Positions 52,182-61,367 are shown, counted from the first letter of the stretch. The stretch is 64,000 nucleotides of DNA from Rugamonas sp. A1-17 (GCA_025548565.1 JAJLPB010000008.1:266025-330024); one strand, 5' to 3'. A program made the numbers and translations. Notes: generated by a model not told the origin, from the sequence alone.

Positions 52182-52281
52182 GACAGAGATGACGCATAGA
52201 TGCATAGATTTATAAACTTCTCTTTGTGTGAACGTAGAAAAAAGTTTTCCTAAAGACGCCTATCTGCGTCATCACTGTCAT
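52182..52281. repeat. 16-bp inverted repeat next to the primase stop
   Basis: TGACAGAGATGACGCA at 52182-52197 and its inverted partner (complement TGACAGTGATGACGCA) at 52266-52281; 15 of 16 positions match, 68 bases apart, ending four bases from the primase stop. Candidate replication-initiation or regulatory site; the rest of this gap shows no gene I can support. Confidence 0.6.
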
Positions 52282-52285
52282 CGAA

Positions 52286-54619
52286 CTACAGCTCGTCGTC
52301 TTCCGTCGAAAATGAATGGGTGATTAGGGTAATCCCGTGTATGTGCCTTGCCGCTTTGGTCCGGCCGGATTCAAACCCGCGCTGCGAAAGTTGGCGACTA
52401 AAGACGGGCTTTGATGGCGTCCGTAATCCGCTGCATCGCAAGTACTCGCAGTAGTCGTCATACAGCAAGCCTACAGGCGTCTGTGCTGTCGTATCGCGCC
52501 GACAACTGGTGTCAAGCCATTCGCCCAGTTGATCACTGTCCCGCCGATACTCTTCGCCATCGTTTCGAATGGACTTCGGCATGCCTAGTTTGTTCCTCTG
52601 CCAGTCCAAGCACCCCTCTATCGCCCATCCGAGGATTCCGTCTCGCTCGCTCTCCAAAATACGCCGATCCAAGTCAGCTATACGTTCACCTTCAGCAAAT
52701 TGACGTTTGAATTTTATTAGTGCGATTCGTCGCCAAAATCCATCACCAGCATCCAAGGCAACCGGTTGATGATTTCCACGAATGAAAATAGTGTGCGAAG
52801 GGGTGAAGTCATACGACTCGCCATATAAAGCTCGGGCACTAATTCGCTCCCGACTAACGAGCTCCTTGAGCCGTTGATCGTCAAATACGTCATTGATGCC
52901 TACTTCGTTAATAAGTACCAAGCGTGCGCCCGGTAGTCGCGCCTTTTCGCGTTCTGCTTCACTACCGCTGCCCTTAGCATCCCTCGCCAGCATGGTAGAT
53001 CGAACTGTTACAGCGTACTCTCCAAAAATCTCATGAAGGACATTCGCGAACACGGACTTGCCGTTAGCACCTGCACCGAGAAGGAAGAACAACATCTCTT
53101 CATCCATTAGGCCGGTGAGAGCATAGCCGACTGCTCGTTGAACAAATTCGATGGTGTCGAACTCTTCATTGAATATGGCGTTGAGGAATGCGATCCACTG
53201 GGGACATTTCGCTTCTCTATTAAAGGCCGCTCCTGCTTGTCTGCTAATTCGCATTTCGGGACACGGCGTTAACAGCGCACCGGTCTTCAAATTTACTATG
53301 CCATTTCTGACGCCCAAGAGCATTGGATCGTTATCGAGCCATGATGGATCAGGAATGCTCATTCCATTCTCAGTCGATGCTATATGCAGCAACGCGTCAA
53401 GGCGACGTGCATTCCGATGAACTGCAAGCGCCTGACTATAGTTGTTCTTTGCTTTGTCGGTTGGATCCGCACGCAATGCTGTATGTGCCGTGTCGAGTGC
53501 GTCAACGACAACGCTACGAGCTGCTTTCAGTTCCTCACCGCTATCGCACGAGACCCAGCGAACTGAATCCCATCTGAGCCATTTTCCGACGGCATGGACG
53601 AAGAGAAATTGCGAACGATATTTCGTAGCAAAGCGCTGTCCGTTACTGATATCTCCAAATGTGTCTTGCAAAGCCGTCCTTGGATCGATCCAGCCATTTT
53701 CAGTTGCACGCTTATGAAGTGTGCCTAGCGTCAGCAGGTTGGGTCTATCGATACCCAAACTCTTCCAAGTCCTCTCAAAAATTTTTGCATCATATTTTTC
53801 TCCACGCTTGCTCCAAGCGCGGGCAATCTGTTTTGCATCAGGATGCCCGCTTGAATGAACCATCGCCAGATGGTCGAACCATACCTTATAGCCCCCAATA
53901 TCGGGATCGGCACAGGAAGCATGCAGCATGGCAGCAATACGATTAGCTGCTTCCAAAGTTGGAAGTTCTGGAGAGGGAGGAATCCACGAAAGCGAATCCT
54001 CTTTGTCCGCTATGACCCGCTTTCTCTCCTTGGTGTCGTTACTAGAAGAAGGCGAAGACGGGCCGCAAACCTGCTCAATTGGATCGAAGTCAATTTCCTC
54101 TACATAATCGATTGGACCACCAAGCGTCAGAAAATAGGCATAGTCACCGCCTTGTACCTTTCCATAGAACCATGCTTGATGCGCCAGCTCGGACTCTCGC
54201 GCAAGCGAACCGTGAAGTAAATTATTCAACACCCTTACATAATAGAGGTGCTTACTCGTTTCCACTGGGCGTCCTAGTTGAGCAATTACCCTGAAGCGCG
54301 GCTTATCCGGTCGGTGTCGCCGTGTGGTGTAGATGACGGCAGCGATCCCGTTTCTTTTTAAAATCTTCGCCGCCTCTTGTGGTTGCATCGTGCCTGCATC
54401 GTGGTCCCCAACGATAGCGTAAGTCATGCCTGCATTCTGCGCGTTGCGATAGTTGTTGATGAACTGCGTGCAGCTAAACAAAGGAAGTTCATCAATACTT
54501 TCGTATTCTGAAGGGGCTTCGAAAAGGCGAGCGAAATCGAGCCATGAAATCGTGGAACTCTTCCCAGTTGGTTTATTTGGTGCGGTGAAACGCGTCAGTT
54601 TGATCTGTGTAGTGTTCAT
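52286..54619 (-). CDS. P4-type primase-helicase
   Basis: A 777-residue replication protein. The C-terminal SF3 helicase has Walker A FLLGAGANGKSVFANVLHE and the B motif region LVLINEV, then the sensor-like HTIFIRGNHQPV; a D5_N-type region precedes it. The N-terminal third holds a primase-like part (TYAIVGDHDAG; AAVIYTTRRHRPDKPRFRVI), with a primase C-terminal helical (PriCT-type) segment GGYKVWFDHLAMVHSSGHPD. The ATG at 54619 follows a GAGGAG ribosome site. Proteins of this type initiate replication of P4-like satellites. It is the main evidence for self-replication of the element. Confidence 0.92.
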   Translation of the reverse strand: MNTTQIKLTRFTAPNKPTGKSSTISWLDFARLFEAPSEYESIDELPLFSCTQFINNYRNAQNAGMTYAIVGDHDAGTMQPQEAAKILKRNGIAAVIYTTRRHRPDKPRFRVIAQLGRPVETSKHLYYVRVLNNLLHGSLARESELAHQAWFYGKVQGGDYAYFLTLGGPIDYVEEIDFDPIEQVCGPSSPSSSNDTKERKRVIADKEDSLSWIPPSPELPTLEAANRIAAMLHASCADPDIGGYKVWFDHLAMVHSSGHPDAKQIARAWSKRGEKYDAKIFERTWKSLGIDRPNLLTLGTLHKRATENGWIDPRTALQDTFGDISNGQRFATKYRSQFLFVHAVGKWLRWDSVRWVSCDSGEELKAARSVVVDALDTAHTALRADPTDKAKNNYSQALAVHRNARRLDALLHIASTENGMSIPDPSWLDNDPMLLGVRNGIVNLKTGALLTPCPEMRISRQAGAAFNREAKCPQWIAFLNAIFNEEFDTIEFVQRAVGYALTGLMDEEMLFFLLGAGANGKSVFANVLHEIFGEYAVTVRSTMLARDAKGSGSEAEREKARLPGARLVLINEVGINDVFDDQRLKELVSRERISARALYGESYDFTPSHTIFIRGNHQPVALDAGDGFWRRIALIKFKRQFAEGERIADLDRRILESERDGILGWAIEGCLDWQRNKLGMPKSIRNDGEEYRRDSDQLGEWLDTSCRRDTTAQTPVGLLYDDYCEYLRCSGLRTPSKPVFSRQLSQRGFESGRTKAARHIHGITLITHSFSTEDDEL

Positions 54620-54634
54620 TGAACTCCTCAACTT

Positions 54635-54928
54635 TTAGCGTGATGCAATATGCACCAGTACCAAACCGTGACCAGCTGGGATCATTGATATCCGCTTGCC
54701 CCATCTGACTGCGATTCCTTTGGAAGCTCGGCACATGGATTCAAAAACTCGCGTGGTCATGTCCTCGTCGAACGAATATCGCTCACGAAACAGTGCAAGT
54801 AACCCTGATGGTGTGCCGGGGCCGATCCAATCGTTATGAAAGGGCTTTCGCACTGGTATGCGTTGGTTATTCAAATGCCTAGCGTGAAGATGGGAGCGCG
54901 CACGTGGGTAGCGTTTTGGCTTTGTCAT
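54635..54928 (-). CDS. Small basic protein of the replication operon
   Basis: A 97-residue basic protein, not recognised. The N-terminus is rich in Arg, Lys and His (KPKRYPRARSHLHARHLNNQ) and the rest contains LLALFRERYSFDEDMTTRVF. It lies between the AlpA-like gene (four-base ATGA overlap) and primase (15-base gap), so it is translated with both. Nucleic-acid binding is plausible. Confidence 0.7.
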   Translation of the reverse strand: MTKPKRYPRARSHLHARHLNNQRIPVRKPFHNDWIGPGTPSGLLALFRERYSFDEDMTTRVFESMCRASKGIAVRWGKRISMIPAGHGLVLVHIASR

Positions 54929-55134
54929 TTGCTCACCTCGATGCCACGTCGAGCGCAGTACTGCAAGATAGAAGCCGTAGTAATGGCGGACGATTTCTCG
55001 CCAATCTTCACCAACTCCAACTCTCCTCGTTGCACATCAAGATAGATAGAGGCGCGAGATCGAGCGAGAATTACAGCGGCTTGTTGAACCTTTTGAACAG
55101 GTCGAGCCCACCATTTATCTGGAATGGTATTCAT
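54925..55134 (-). CDS. AlpA-like helix-turn-helix regulator or excisionase
   Basis: A 69-residue protein with a winged-helix-like AlpA/MerR-type segment (AAVILARSRASIYLDVQRGE, LELVKIGEKSSAI). AlpA-like proteins in P4-type elements activate or excise the integrated DNA (Vis). The ATG at 55134 is preceded by GGAGG. First gene of the leftward replication operon. Confidence 0.75.
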   Translation of the reverse strand: MNTIPDKWWARPVQKVQQAAVILARSRASIYLDVQRGELELVKIGEKSSAITTASILQYCARRGIEVSK

Positions 55135-55255
55135 TGAAACCTCCATTGCGGAGGTGCGCTCGTTTATTTGATCGGTGCGATAGACGAGCGAACCCCCAAG
55201 TTAATAAGGATTCGCTGTTTAACCGCTCCACGCGGCTCGTCACTCGGTTTCACCG

Positions 55256-55339
55256 GGTAGAAAACATCCCATCAACAGCGTGCAATGGGTGCGGCTTTCT
55301 ACCGTGGTCATGAGCTGCGAGCCTGCTGCGGATCATGAC
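55256..55339. other. Two adjacent hairpins in the operon leader
   Basis: Hairpin 1 (55256-55303): GGTAGAAA / TTTCTACC with an inner CCCAT / ATGGG. Hairpin 2 (55307-55339): GTCATGA / TCATGAC. They lie in the 491-base non-coding gap between alpA and the NTPase gene, where P4 has its structured immunity leader RNA. No gene found in this gap. Confidence 0.45.
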
Positions 55340-55462
55340 GTAAGACTCCTTTGGCATAACGCCTATCAGCACTGATGTGTTCTCAGGGAGTTCGCTGCTG
55401 ACGGCCGAAGTCTAACCTCATCTAATATTTTGTGCAAAGGTATTTTCTTACCTGTATTGGGT

Positions 55463-55485
55463 TTGACAGGGCTCCGGCCTGTCAA
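55463..55485. promoter_or_regulatory. Inverted repeat between alpA and NTPase genes
   Basis: TTGACAGG / CCTGTCAA, 8-bp perfect arms with a 7-base centre (GCTCCGG). Could be an operator or the stem of a terminator. Confidence 0.5.
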
Positions 55486-55528
55486 CAACGCTCCACCCCT
55501 TTGACCAAATTTGATCGTAACTATTTGT

Positions 55529-55578
55529 TCCGAAAACTATTTCCCGTTTGCTTCGAGGCGTCTGTAAAATAGTTCGGA
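55529..55578 (+). promoter_or_regulatory. Inverted repeat upstream of the NTPase-nuclease gene
   Basis: TCCGAAAACTATTT at 55529-55542 and its inverted partner AAAATAGTTCGGA at 55566-55578 (one bulged base), 47 bases before the start codon. A likely control site for this gene; no clear sigma-70 promoter was found. Confidence 0.45.
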
Positions 55579-55625
55579 GCTTATCGCACACTGTCACTCT
55601 AATCTCTGTCTTCTGACGCCGAAAA

Positions 55626-58600
55626 ATGATGATGCAGCCAATTTCCCTAACACGTGAATTCCGCCCCTATCCTCAGATCGCAGATATCGAGGACTTGGTC
55701 AGGCAGCACTATCACCAATCCGAAGACCTGACATGGGATCAGCTTTGTGGTCCCGTTGTGGTTATTCTGGGGGCTCCGGGTATCGGTAAGACTACTGAGT
55801 TCAGATTGCGAGCATCAGTGCTAAACAAGCAGACTTTTGCACTGTTCGTTCCCTTGTGCCAGATTGACGCAGACGGCTGGAATTTGGATTCATATGAAGA
55901 GGAGCGACTTTCGAGCTGGGAAGCTGACGGAAATGCAAAGGGAGTATTCCTCTTTGATTCGATAGACGAAGCGAGGCTGAGCGATCCTCAAGATTTTCGA
56001 AAGGCGCTTATAAAATTAAGTAAGCGGCTTAAGCCCCATTTTCATAGAGTCCAGATTTTTCTTTCGAGCCGATTTTATGATTGGGCAGTTCAAGATGTGA
56101 GGGATGCTGTACACGCCAATGTGACCTCACCACTTTTCTTGGCTCAGCAACGAGTCAAGAAAACCAGTGACTCAGCTACAGGCAACGCTCCAGCACCTAT
56201 TGCGGCGAAGGAAGTTGAACCCTTGGTGCTTATGCCACTTTCGCAAACAGAGCGTCAGAAATTGGCTCTTCACTACGAAGTGAAAAATGAGCAGGAATTT
56301 TGGAAAGCAGTTCATGAGGGAGACTACCTAGATATGGCAGTCCAACCTCTTGATTTGGAAGGGCTGGTGGTTTACTGGAACACAAATCAAAAGCTGTCCA
56401 ATTACGCGGCACTCATGCAAGCACATGTACAACGCCGTTTGTTGGAACGAAATCCTACTTATGAGGACAGGGGAGTTGCTCTCGCCCCTGAAAAACTCTA
56501 CACCGGAGCTGAAGCGATTGCAATGGCGATGGAGGTTTCGTCGGTAAAGCAAATAGATACAAGGGAAGTGGCAGATTCGGAGAGCCTAAGCGTTCTGCAC
56601 GTCCTGACGAATTGGCAACCAAAGGAAACAAGGAGACTATTAGGAAGTGCTGCATTTGGGTTTTCATCTTTTCAAAGGTTTAGCTTCACCAATCGCTCAG
56701 CGCGTGAGTATTTGTTTGGTCGATGGGTTGTTAAACGGCGGGAGGGAGGGGTGCCACTGGAACGGTTGACCAGACTGTTCACGAGAAAGCAGTATGGAAA
56801 ATCAGTACTCATCCCTGCTCGCCGCTACGGCCTTAGTTGGGCGTGTTCATTGGACCATGAGTTTAGGAGATGGGCTGCCACAAACCACCCAGAAATCTTT
56901 GTCTTTGATGGAGATTCCTCTCGATGGGATACGTCAACAGCAGAATTTGCTTTCAAAGCATACCTAACGAAGCTATCGCTCGGATGGCAAAGTGACTGGT
57001 TAAATAGTCCGGCAGAGAAACGCCGAGTGTGCGCAGTTATGCGCCCCGGCTTCTTGCCGAGTATGCTCGCACATTTCTCAAGTGATGACGCAGCGTGTAG
57101 CACGGTGCTGAGTTATGTGTACCATGCCGAAGTGAAGGAGTGTGCGGTCGAAGTTCAAAATATACTTGATCGGTCTCCACCAACCACCTTTCGATACCGT
57201 CAGGCGGTAGCAGCCCTTGGACGGGTAGGTTCGTCTGCGCAATTGAATGCTCTTAAGGCTAAGCTAATGGGGGGTGAGTTTTTTCAGAAGAACGAGGTAA
57301 TCGCCGAAATCTTAGAAGCACTTGGTCTCGGTAATTTTTCATTAGCTGAATTGGTGTACGTATTCACCCACACTGGCACTGAAGAACGATTTGGCGGAGG
57401 TGCGATGGCGCGAACGCTCAAGCACATGCTACGCGAGGAGTGCGAATTTGAGCTCGTGCAGATGGTGATGCAAGCGTTGCTGGAGTGCTTGCCAGCGCGA
57501 GCATGTCTGCCGGTTCAGGTTGGAAATCTATCAGAACAACCTGTAGACGGGAGAGAGTGGATTTGTGGTGTGCTTGCTGAGATTTTCGAAAGAACGATTG
57601 AATTGCTTCCTTCGGATACGACCGAGTTGACCGTTTGTGTTGCAGCCGCTCATAGGGTGTGGGCGTTGCGTCATAGTGATTACAGGGGCGTGGACGACGT
57701 AAAAAAAATGAAGGCTTTAGTATCAGAAAGAGCTACTTTGCGCTGGCGTCTGCTGGAGGAAATTGCTCAATCTGATAGTGAGCGTAATAGATCGAGCCTG
57801 TTCCACGACTTCAGCATCGTTGGACTTGAGCAGACCGACTTCGATGAAGTTGTATCGCGTGCTAATGATAGGAATTTAGGCGAAGTATTTAACGACGTTT
57901 GGTTCAAATTGGGTGTTCGGTTGGTCATTGGGTATTTTGATGACGAGCTTCAACCTACTGCTTTAAGACGCCTTATAGTCTCCCCGTACAAGAAATCTCG
58001 CTCTTATTACATAAAACAAGTCCAGCAGGACGAGCAAAAAAGGGCCGCCGAACGGAAGAGCGAGCATCAACTCTATCTGCAAGACGAGGTGAGCGAGAAG
58101 GTAGAGGAGAGCAAAAAGATGGCTCATGAGGTCGAGCTCATTTCGCACGATCTTCCCTCCATTGCGAACGCTGAATTCAACCTATTGCTCAAAGCTACCC
58201 GTTACATTCAGTACCACGTTCGCGGCAGTTATTTTGCAAAAATTGACTTAAGTGAAGTGGCTCAGAAGTTTAGTAAAGAAATTGCTGCTGCACTCTCAAC
58301 GGGACTGGTCAAACATTTTAAGCAATGTAGTGTGGAAGACCCGTTGGGGTATCCAGATGGGTCGGTCCCTTGGTCGGTGCTGCTTGCTACCGCAGGGGCG
58401 CAAATACTTGTAGACCAAGGAGGCGAGTTAGATAAGCATGAAATTGGAAAAGTCGCGCAATTGGATGTTTGGAACCCCAACAAACCATCCTCAACTTTTG
58501 AAGCGATTTATGTAGGCAATGAGTTAGTGATAGCTGACGCGCTAGAGCAATGGCTACTTGCAGAGGCTTCGATCGGTGCTTCAAGCAAAGGGCCTCACAG

Positions 58601-59855
58601 TACTATTCGATTTCTTCTCTCTGCCCCTTTAACAGTTCAATATCCGTTACTGGTTAAGCTAAAAAACGCGAACGTTCCGAAAGGTGTGTTACATCCGACT
58701 CAGAGGAAGGGTATTTGGGATGCAATGGCAATGCACGGTATTTTGTCTATGCGTGAACTAGCTGAGATAGCAAGACGCTGTGTTATCAATGCAGACAAAA
58801 AGAATCATGAAGCAGAGATGAAATTTGGCTGGCTTCGTCGGTGGATATACAGTTCACCGGCAACCGCTTGGTCATGGTTCAAGGCGGGGGTGACTACGTC
58901 CTCAGACGCCGGAGAAACTCTCATTGCACAGTTTGCAGAGAACATCGGTAGCTTGGATTCTAACTTGGCTTTTGCGGGTGACGAACGCGTGAGAGTACTC
59001 GTCGAGATTTATGCACTTCTTCGTCCTCACGCAAAGCAATCGGAGGAGACGTCGTATTTTGATCGATCAACTGTTGAGTCACTGGTCGCACGAATACCAT
59101 CAATGGTAAGAAAAGAGACGGGCGCGATAGCAAACGGAGCCTTGGCTAACTTAGCGGCGTTGGAGCCCAACGAAATCACTCAAAGATGGCTTCTCTCTGA
59201 GCAACTGCATCACGCATCTCAAAACGCTGAGGTCGAAGCTATCACTAGCTATGATCAGGTAGTGAAGCTCATAGATGGGTTTGAGACAGAAGCAGCTTCG
59301 GCCGATCAGTTGCTGGAGCAGGTCTGGGCACGTCTCGAAGAAATTAAGCGTGGAGTTGAAGAGGGGCCTTTCAGCGATCGAAGTATGTTCAAGGCGAATA
59401 TGGATGAAAAGGATATCCAGCTGTGGCTTGCTGCCAGACTTTCGGAGCGTGTTCCTGTAGCTCGCTTCAATGTCCAAAGAGAGGAAGAGGTAGATGACTA
59501 CAAAAAAACTGACATTCAACTTTCGACTGGTAATAAATACGTTGTGTGCATAGAAATCAAACCTTTGGATTCTGGCAAGCGATATAGTGCTGCAAAATTA
59601 GTTGCAACGTTACGTGATCAACTTTTAGGGCAATATCTAAAAGGAAATAACAGCGCTCACGGGATATTGGTTCTGTTCCTACTTACCAAGCGAAAGCTAG
59701 GATGGCAGATAGCGGGTGAACGCAATAAAAGCTTCGAAGAGTTGCTGGTGTATCTGACCGATCAGGCAAGTGCCATCATGGCTCAACACAATCAAAAAGC
59801 GGGGGTGACGCCAGTTCGAGCCCTTCGAATTTTTGATATCAAATGTTATAGGTAG
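55626..59855 (+). CDS. NACHT/STAND-like NTPase fused to a C-terminal PD-(D/E)XK nuclease (candidate defence gene)
   Basis: A 1409-residue protein. The N-terminal P-loop domain has Walker A GAPGIGKTT (residues 49-57), Walker B VFLFDSIDEA (Asp111, Asp114, Glu115) and a sensor IFLSSRFYDW (Arg149), the pattern of NACHT/STAND ATPases. From about 350 to 1250 lies a long region of probable helical repeats with no recognised domain. The C-terminal domain shows Asp1296, then Glu1310-x-Lys1312 (IEIK) and QLLGQY (about 1332-1337), which fits the PD-(D/E)XK nuclease core; the strand YVVCIEIKPL is typical. In bacteria such NTPase-nuclease fusions sense phage and cut nucleic acid. The order here (NTPase first, nuclease last) differs from Avs proteins, whose effector is N-terminal. 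It stands alone between integrase and alpA on the opposite strand from both. Confidence 0.85.
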   Translation: MMMQPISLTREFRPYPQIADIEDLVRQHYHQSEDLTWDQLCGPVVVILGAPGIGKTTEFRLRASVLNKQTFALFVPLCQIDADGWNLDSYEEERLSSWEADGNAKGVFLFDSIDEARLSDPQDFRKALIKLSKRLKPHFHRVQIFLSSRFYDWAVQDVRDAVHANVTSPLFLAQQRVKKTSDSATGNAPAPIAAKEVEPLVLMPLSQTERQKLALHYEVKNEQEFWKAVHEGDYLDMAVQPLDLEGLVVYWNTNQKLSNYAALMQAHVQRRLLERNPTYEDRGVALAPEKLYTGAEAIAMAMEVSSVKQIDTREVADSESLSVLHVLTNWQPKETRRLLGSAAFGFSSFQRFSFTNRSAREYLFGRWVVKRREGGVPLERLTRLFTRKQYGKSVLIPARRYGLSWACSLDHEFRRWAATNHPEIFVFDGDSSRWDTSTAEFAFKAYLTKLSLGWQSDWLNSPAEKRRVCAVMRPGFLPSMLAHFSSDDAACSTVLSYVYHAEVKECAVEVQNILDRSPPTTFRYRQAVAALGRVGSSAQLNALKAKLMGGEFFQKNEVIAEILEALGLGNFSLAELVYVFTHTGTEERFGGGAMARTLKHMLREECEFELVQMVMQALLECLPARACLPVQVGNLSEQPVDGREWICGVLAEIFERTIELLPSDTTELTVCVAAAHRVWALRHSDYRGVDDVKKMKALVSERATLRWRLLEEIAQSDSERNRSSLFHDFSIVGLEQTDFDEVVSRANDRNLGEVFNDVWFKLGVRLVIGYFDDELQPTALRRLIVSPYKKSRSYYIKQVQQDEQKRAAERKSEHQLYLQDEVSEKVEESKKMAHEVELISHDLPSIANAEFNLLLKATRYIQYHVRGSYFAKIDLSEVAQKFSKEIAAALSTGLVKHFKQCSVEDPLGYPDGSVPWSVLLATAGAQILVDQGGELDKHEIGKVAQLDVWNPNKPSSTFEAIYVGNELVIADALEQWLLAEASIGASSKGPHSTIRFLLSAPLTVQYPLLVKLKNANVPKGVLHPTQRKGIWDAMAMHGILSMRELAEIARRCVINADKKNHEAEMKFGWLRRWIYSSPATAWSWFKAGVTTSSDAGETLIAQFAENIGSLDSNLAFAGDERVRVLVEIYALLRPHAKQSEETSYFDRSTVESLVARIPSMVRKETGAIANGALANLAALEPNEITQRWLLSEQLHHASQNAEVEAITSYDQVVKLIDGFETEAASADQLLEQVWARLEEIKRGVEEGPFSDRSMFKANMDEKDIQLWLAARLSERVPVARFNVQREEEVDDYKKTDIQLSTGNKYVVCIEIKPLDSGKRYSAAKLVATLRDQLLGQYLKGNNSAHGILVLFLLTKRKLGWQIAGERNKSFEELLVYLTDQASAIMAQHNQKAGVTPVRALRIFDIKCYR

Positions 59856-59910
59856 TTAGAAAATTCTGTATTCTCGTCACTGAGATGACCTGACCCGATT
59901 AGGCATCAGG

Positions 59911-61149
59911 TCAGGAAGCCTTTGCACGATTGATCGATATTACTTCGCTGGAATGAGCGGTCGTATTGCAGAAATCTGCCCAGTCAGCCATCATTCGCGA
60001 TCGCTTTTCGAATAGATCGCCACGACGGTAGGCTGCCTCTACCTTGCTTTGGATCGTGTGCGCTAAGGCCATCTCTGCGACTTCGCGTGGATAGTTGGTC
60101 CGCTCGGCGGCCCAGTCGCGGAACGAAGAGCGGAATCCATGAGGTACAGCTGCAACTTCCATTCTGCGCATTACTGCGGTCAACGACATATCGGATAGCG
60201 TCCCACCTCTAGGTGCAACGAATACAATGTCATTCTCATCGAAGCGGGGTAAGTCTTTAAGCAGTGACACTGCGGACTGGGAGAGCGGAATGCGATGTTC
60301 GCGTCCAGCCTTCATTCGAGTCGCGGGAATAGTCCAAACTCCATTCTGGAGGTCAATTTCAGACCACAATGCGCCGCGTACTTCCCCGGAGCGTGCAGCA
60401 GTTAGCGCTGCGAATTCAAGTGCGCGTGCGGCGATGCCCTTCTGCTGGCGTAGCGTTGCCATGAAGGTTCCGATTTTTTCAACAGCAACGGCCGAATGAT
60501 GTTCTACTTTGGATACTTTACTTGGCTTGGGAAGAATTTTATCCAAGTGTCCCTTCCACCTCGCGGGGTTATCTCCTTGGCGGTAGCCGCGAACAGTCGC
60601 CCAATCCAGAACGTTTTCGATTCGGCCTCTCAAGCGCGTAGCCGTTTCGGTTTTGCTAGTCCAGATGGGCTCCAGAATCTTGACGATATGGGCCAGAGTT
60701 ACATCTCGGACCTGCAATTTTCCAATTACTGGGAATGCGTAGGTTGATAGCGTTGAAAGCCACTGTGCGGTGTGTTTTGCATTGACCCACTCGTGCGCTT
60801 TGGCTTCGATAAATTTTTCTGCTGCCTGCTCAAAATTTATCTCGGCTCCTCGCGCTGCCATCATTGCGCTATATGCGGCAGCACGTTGAGCAATTGGGTC
60901 GACTCCTCGTTCTACTTCATTGCGGGCGGAACGCGCTTTTTCACGAGCTAATGCCAGAGGTACATCTGGGAACCCCCCAAGACCCGCATCTCGCCGCTTG
61001 CCGCCAATTACAATGCGAAGAACCCAAGAGCGTGCACCACTTGGCGCTACTTTAAGGCACAGGCCCGCTACGCCACCGACCGGATAGCGTCCAGCCTCCT
61101 TGAGTCTTGATACCTCCAGCGCGGTAAGTTCGCGTGCCTTCTTGGGCAT
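59911..61149 (-). CDS. int: Tyrosine-recombinase integrase
   Basis: A 412-residue P4-type integrase. The N-terminal DUF4102-like arm-binding domain (ELTALEVSRLKEAGRYPVGG, VGG...LCLKVAPSGARSW) is followed by the core-binding and catalytic domains. Catalytic residues are visible: Arg in TAARSGEVRGA, His and Arg in HGFRSSFRDW, then LAHTIQ and the Tyr nucleophile in EAAYRRGD. It lies about 190 bases inside attR, which it should recognise. Confidence 0.96.
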   Translation of the reverse strand: MPKKARELTALEVSRLKEAGRYPVGGVAGLCLKVAPSGARSWVLRIVIGGKRRDAGLGGFPDVPLALAREKARSARNEVERGVDPIAQRAAAYSAMMAARGAEINFEQAAEKFIEAKAHEWVNAKHTAQWLSTLSTYAFPVIGKLQVRDVTLAHIVKILEPIWTSKTETATRLRGRIENVLDWATVRGYRQGDNPARWKGHLDKILPKPSKVSKVEHHSAVAVEKIGTFMATLRQQKGIAARALEFAALTAARSGEVRGALWSEIDLQNGVWTIPATRMKAGREHRIPLSQSAVSLLKDLPRFDENDIVFVAPRGGTLSDMSLTAVMRRMEVAAVPHGFRSSFRDWAAERTNYPREVAEMALAHTIQSKVEAAYRRGDLFEKRSRMMADWADFCNTTAHSSEVISINRAKAS

Positions 61150-61340
61150 GGGAATGTGCCTTTCTATAGCTTTATTTTTGGACGGTTAGATGCAGATAAT
61201 TAATCCCACATCCTGTCCCACAAAAAATATTGGATTTGATCATACTGTGTTAGATGATGTAAGACAACATTTTTCGTGTGTACTAGAGAAATTGCGCATC
61301 TTTAGACAATCTTGGATGATGCTGAGTTCGATGTGGCAGA

Positions 61341-61356
61341 CCCTCTCTCCGCCAAG
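61341..61356 (+). other. attR, right attachment site
   Basis: Exact 16-base copy of the tRNA-Ser 3' end repeat at 48392-48407, without the rest of the tRNA. Upstream bases differ at once from the tRNA, which marks the crossover limit. Confidence 0.9.
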
Positions 61357-61367
61357 GACATAAAAGC

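Larger units (their letters stand above)
48392..61356. mobile_element. Integrative P4-type element in tRNA-Ser (about 13 kb)
   Basis: Defined by the exact 16-bp direct repeats at both ends and by an integrase beside the right end. Cargo from right to left: integrase, NTPase-nuclease, AlpA-like regulator, small unknown, primase-helicase, coiled-coil protein, lipoprotein, XRE repressor, DUF3800 protein. Base composition is visibly AT-richer than flanking chromosomal genes. The integrase/alpA/primase set is that of P4-type satellites and related islands, but no capsid-hijacking, packaging, conjugation or structural genes are recognisable, so it is either a satellite with unknown helper use or a degenerate one. 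Confidence 0.9.

Noticed and set aside
51984..52205. 73-codon minus-strand frame between primase and coiled-coil gene
   Set aside because: No ribosome site, and it covers the inverted and direct repeats.
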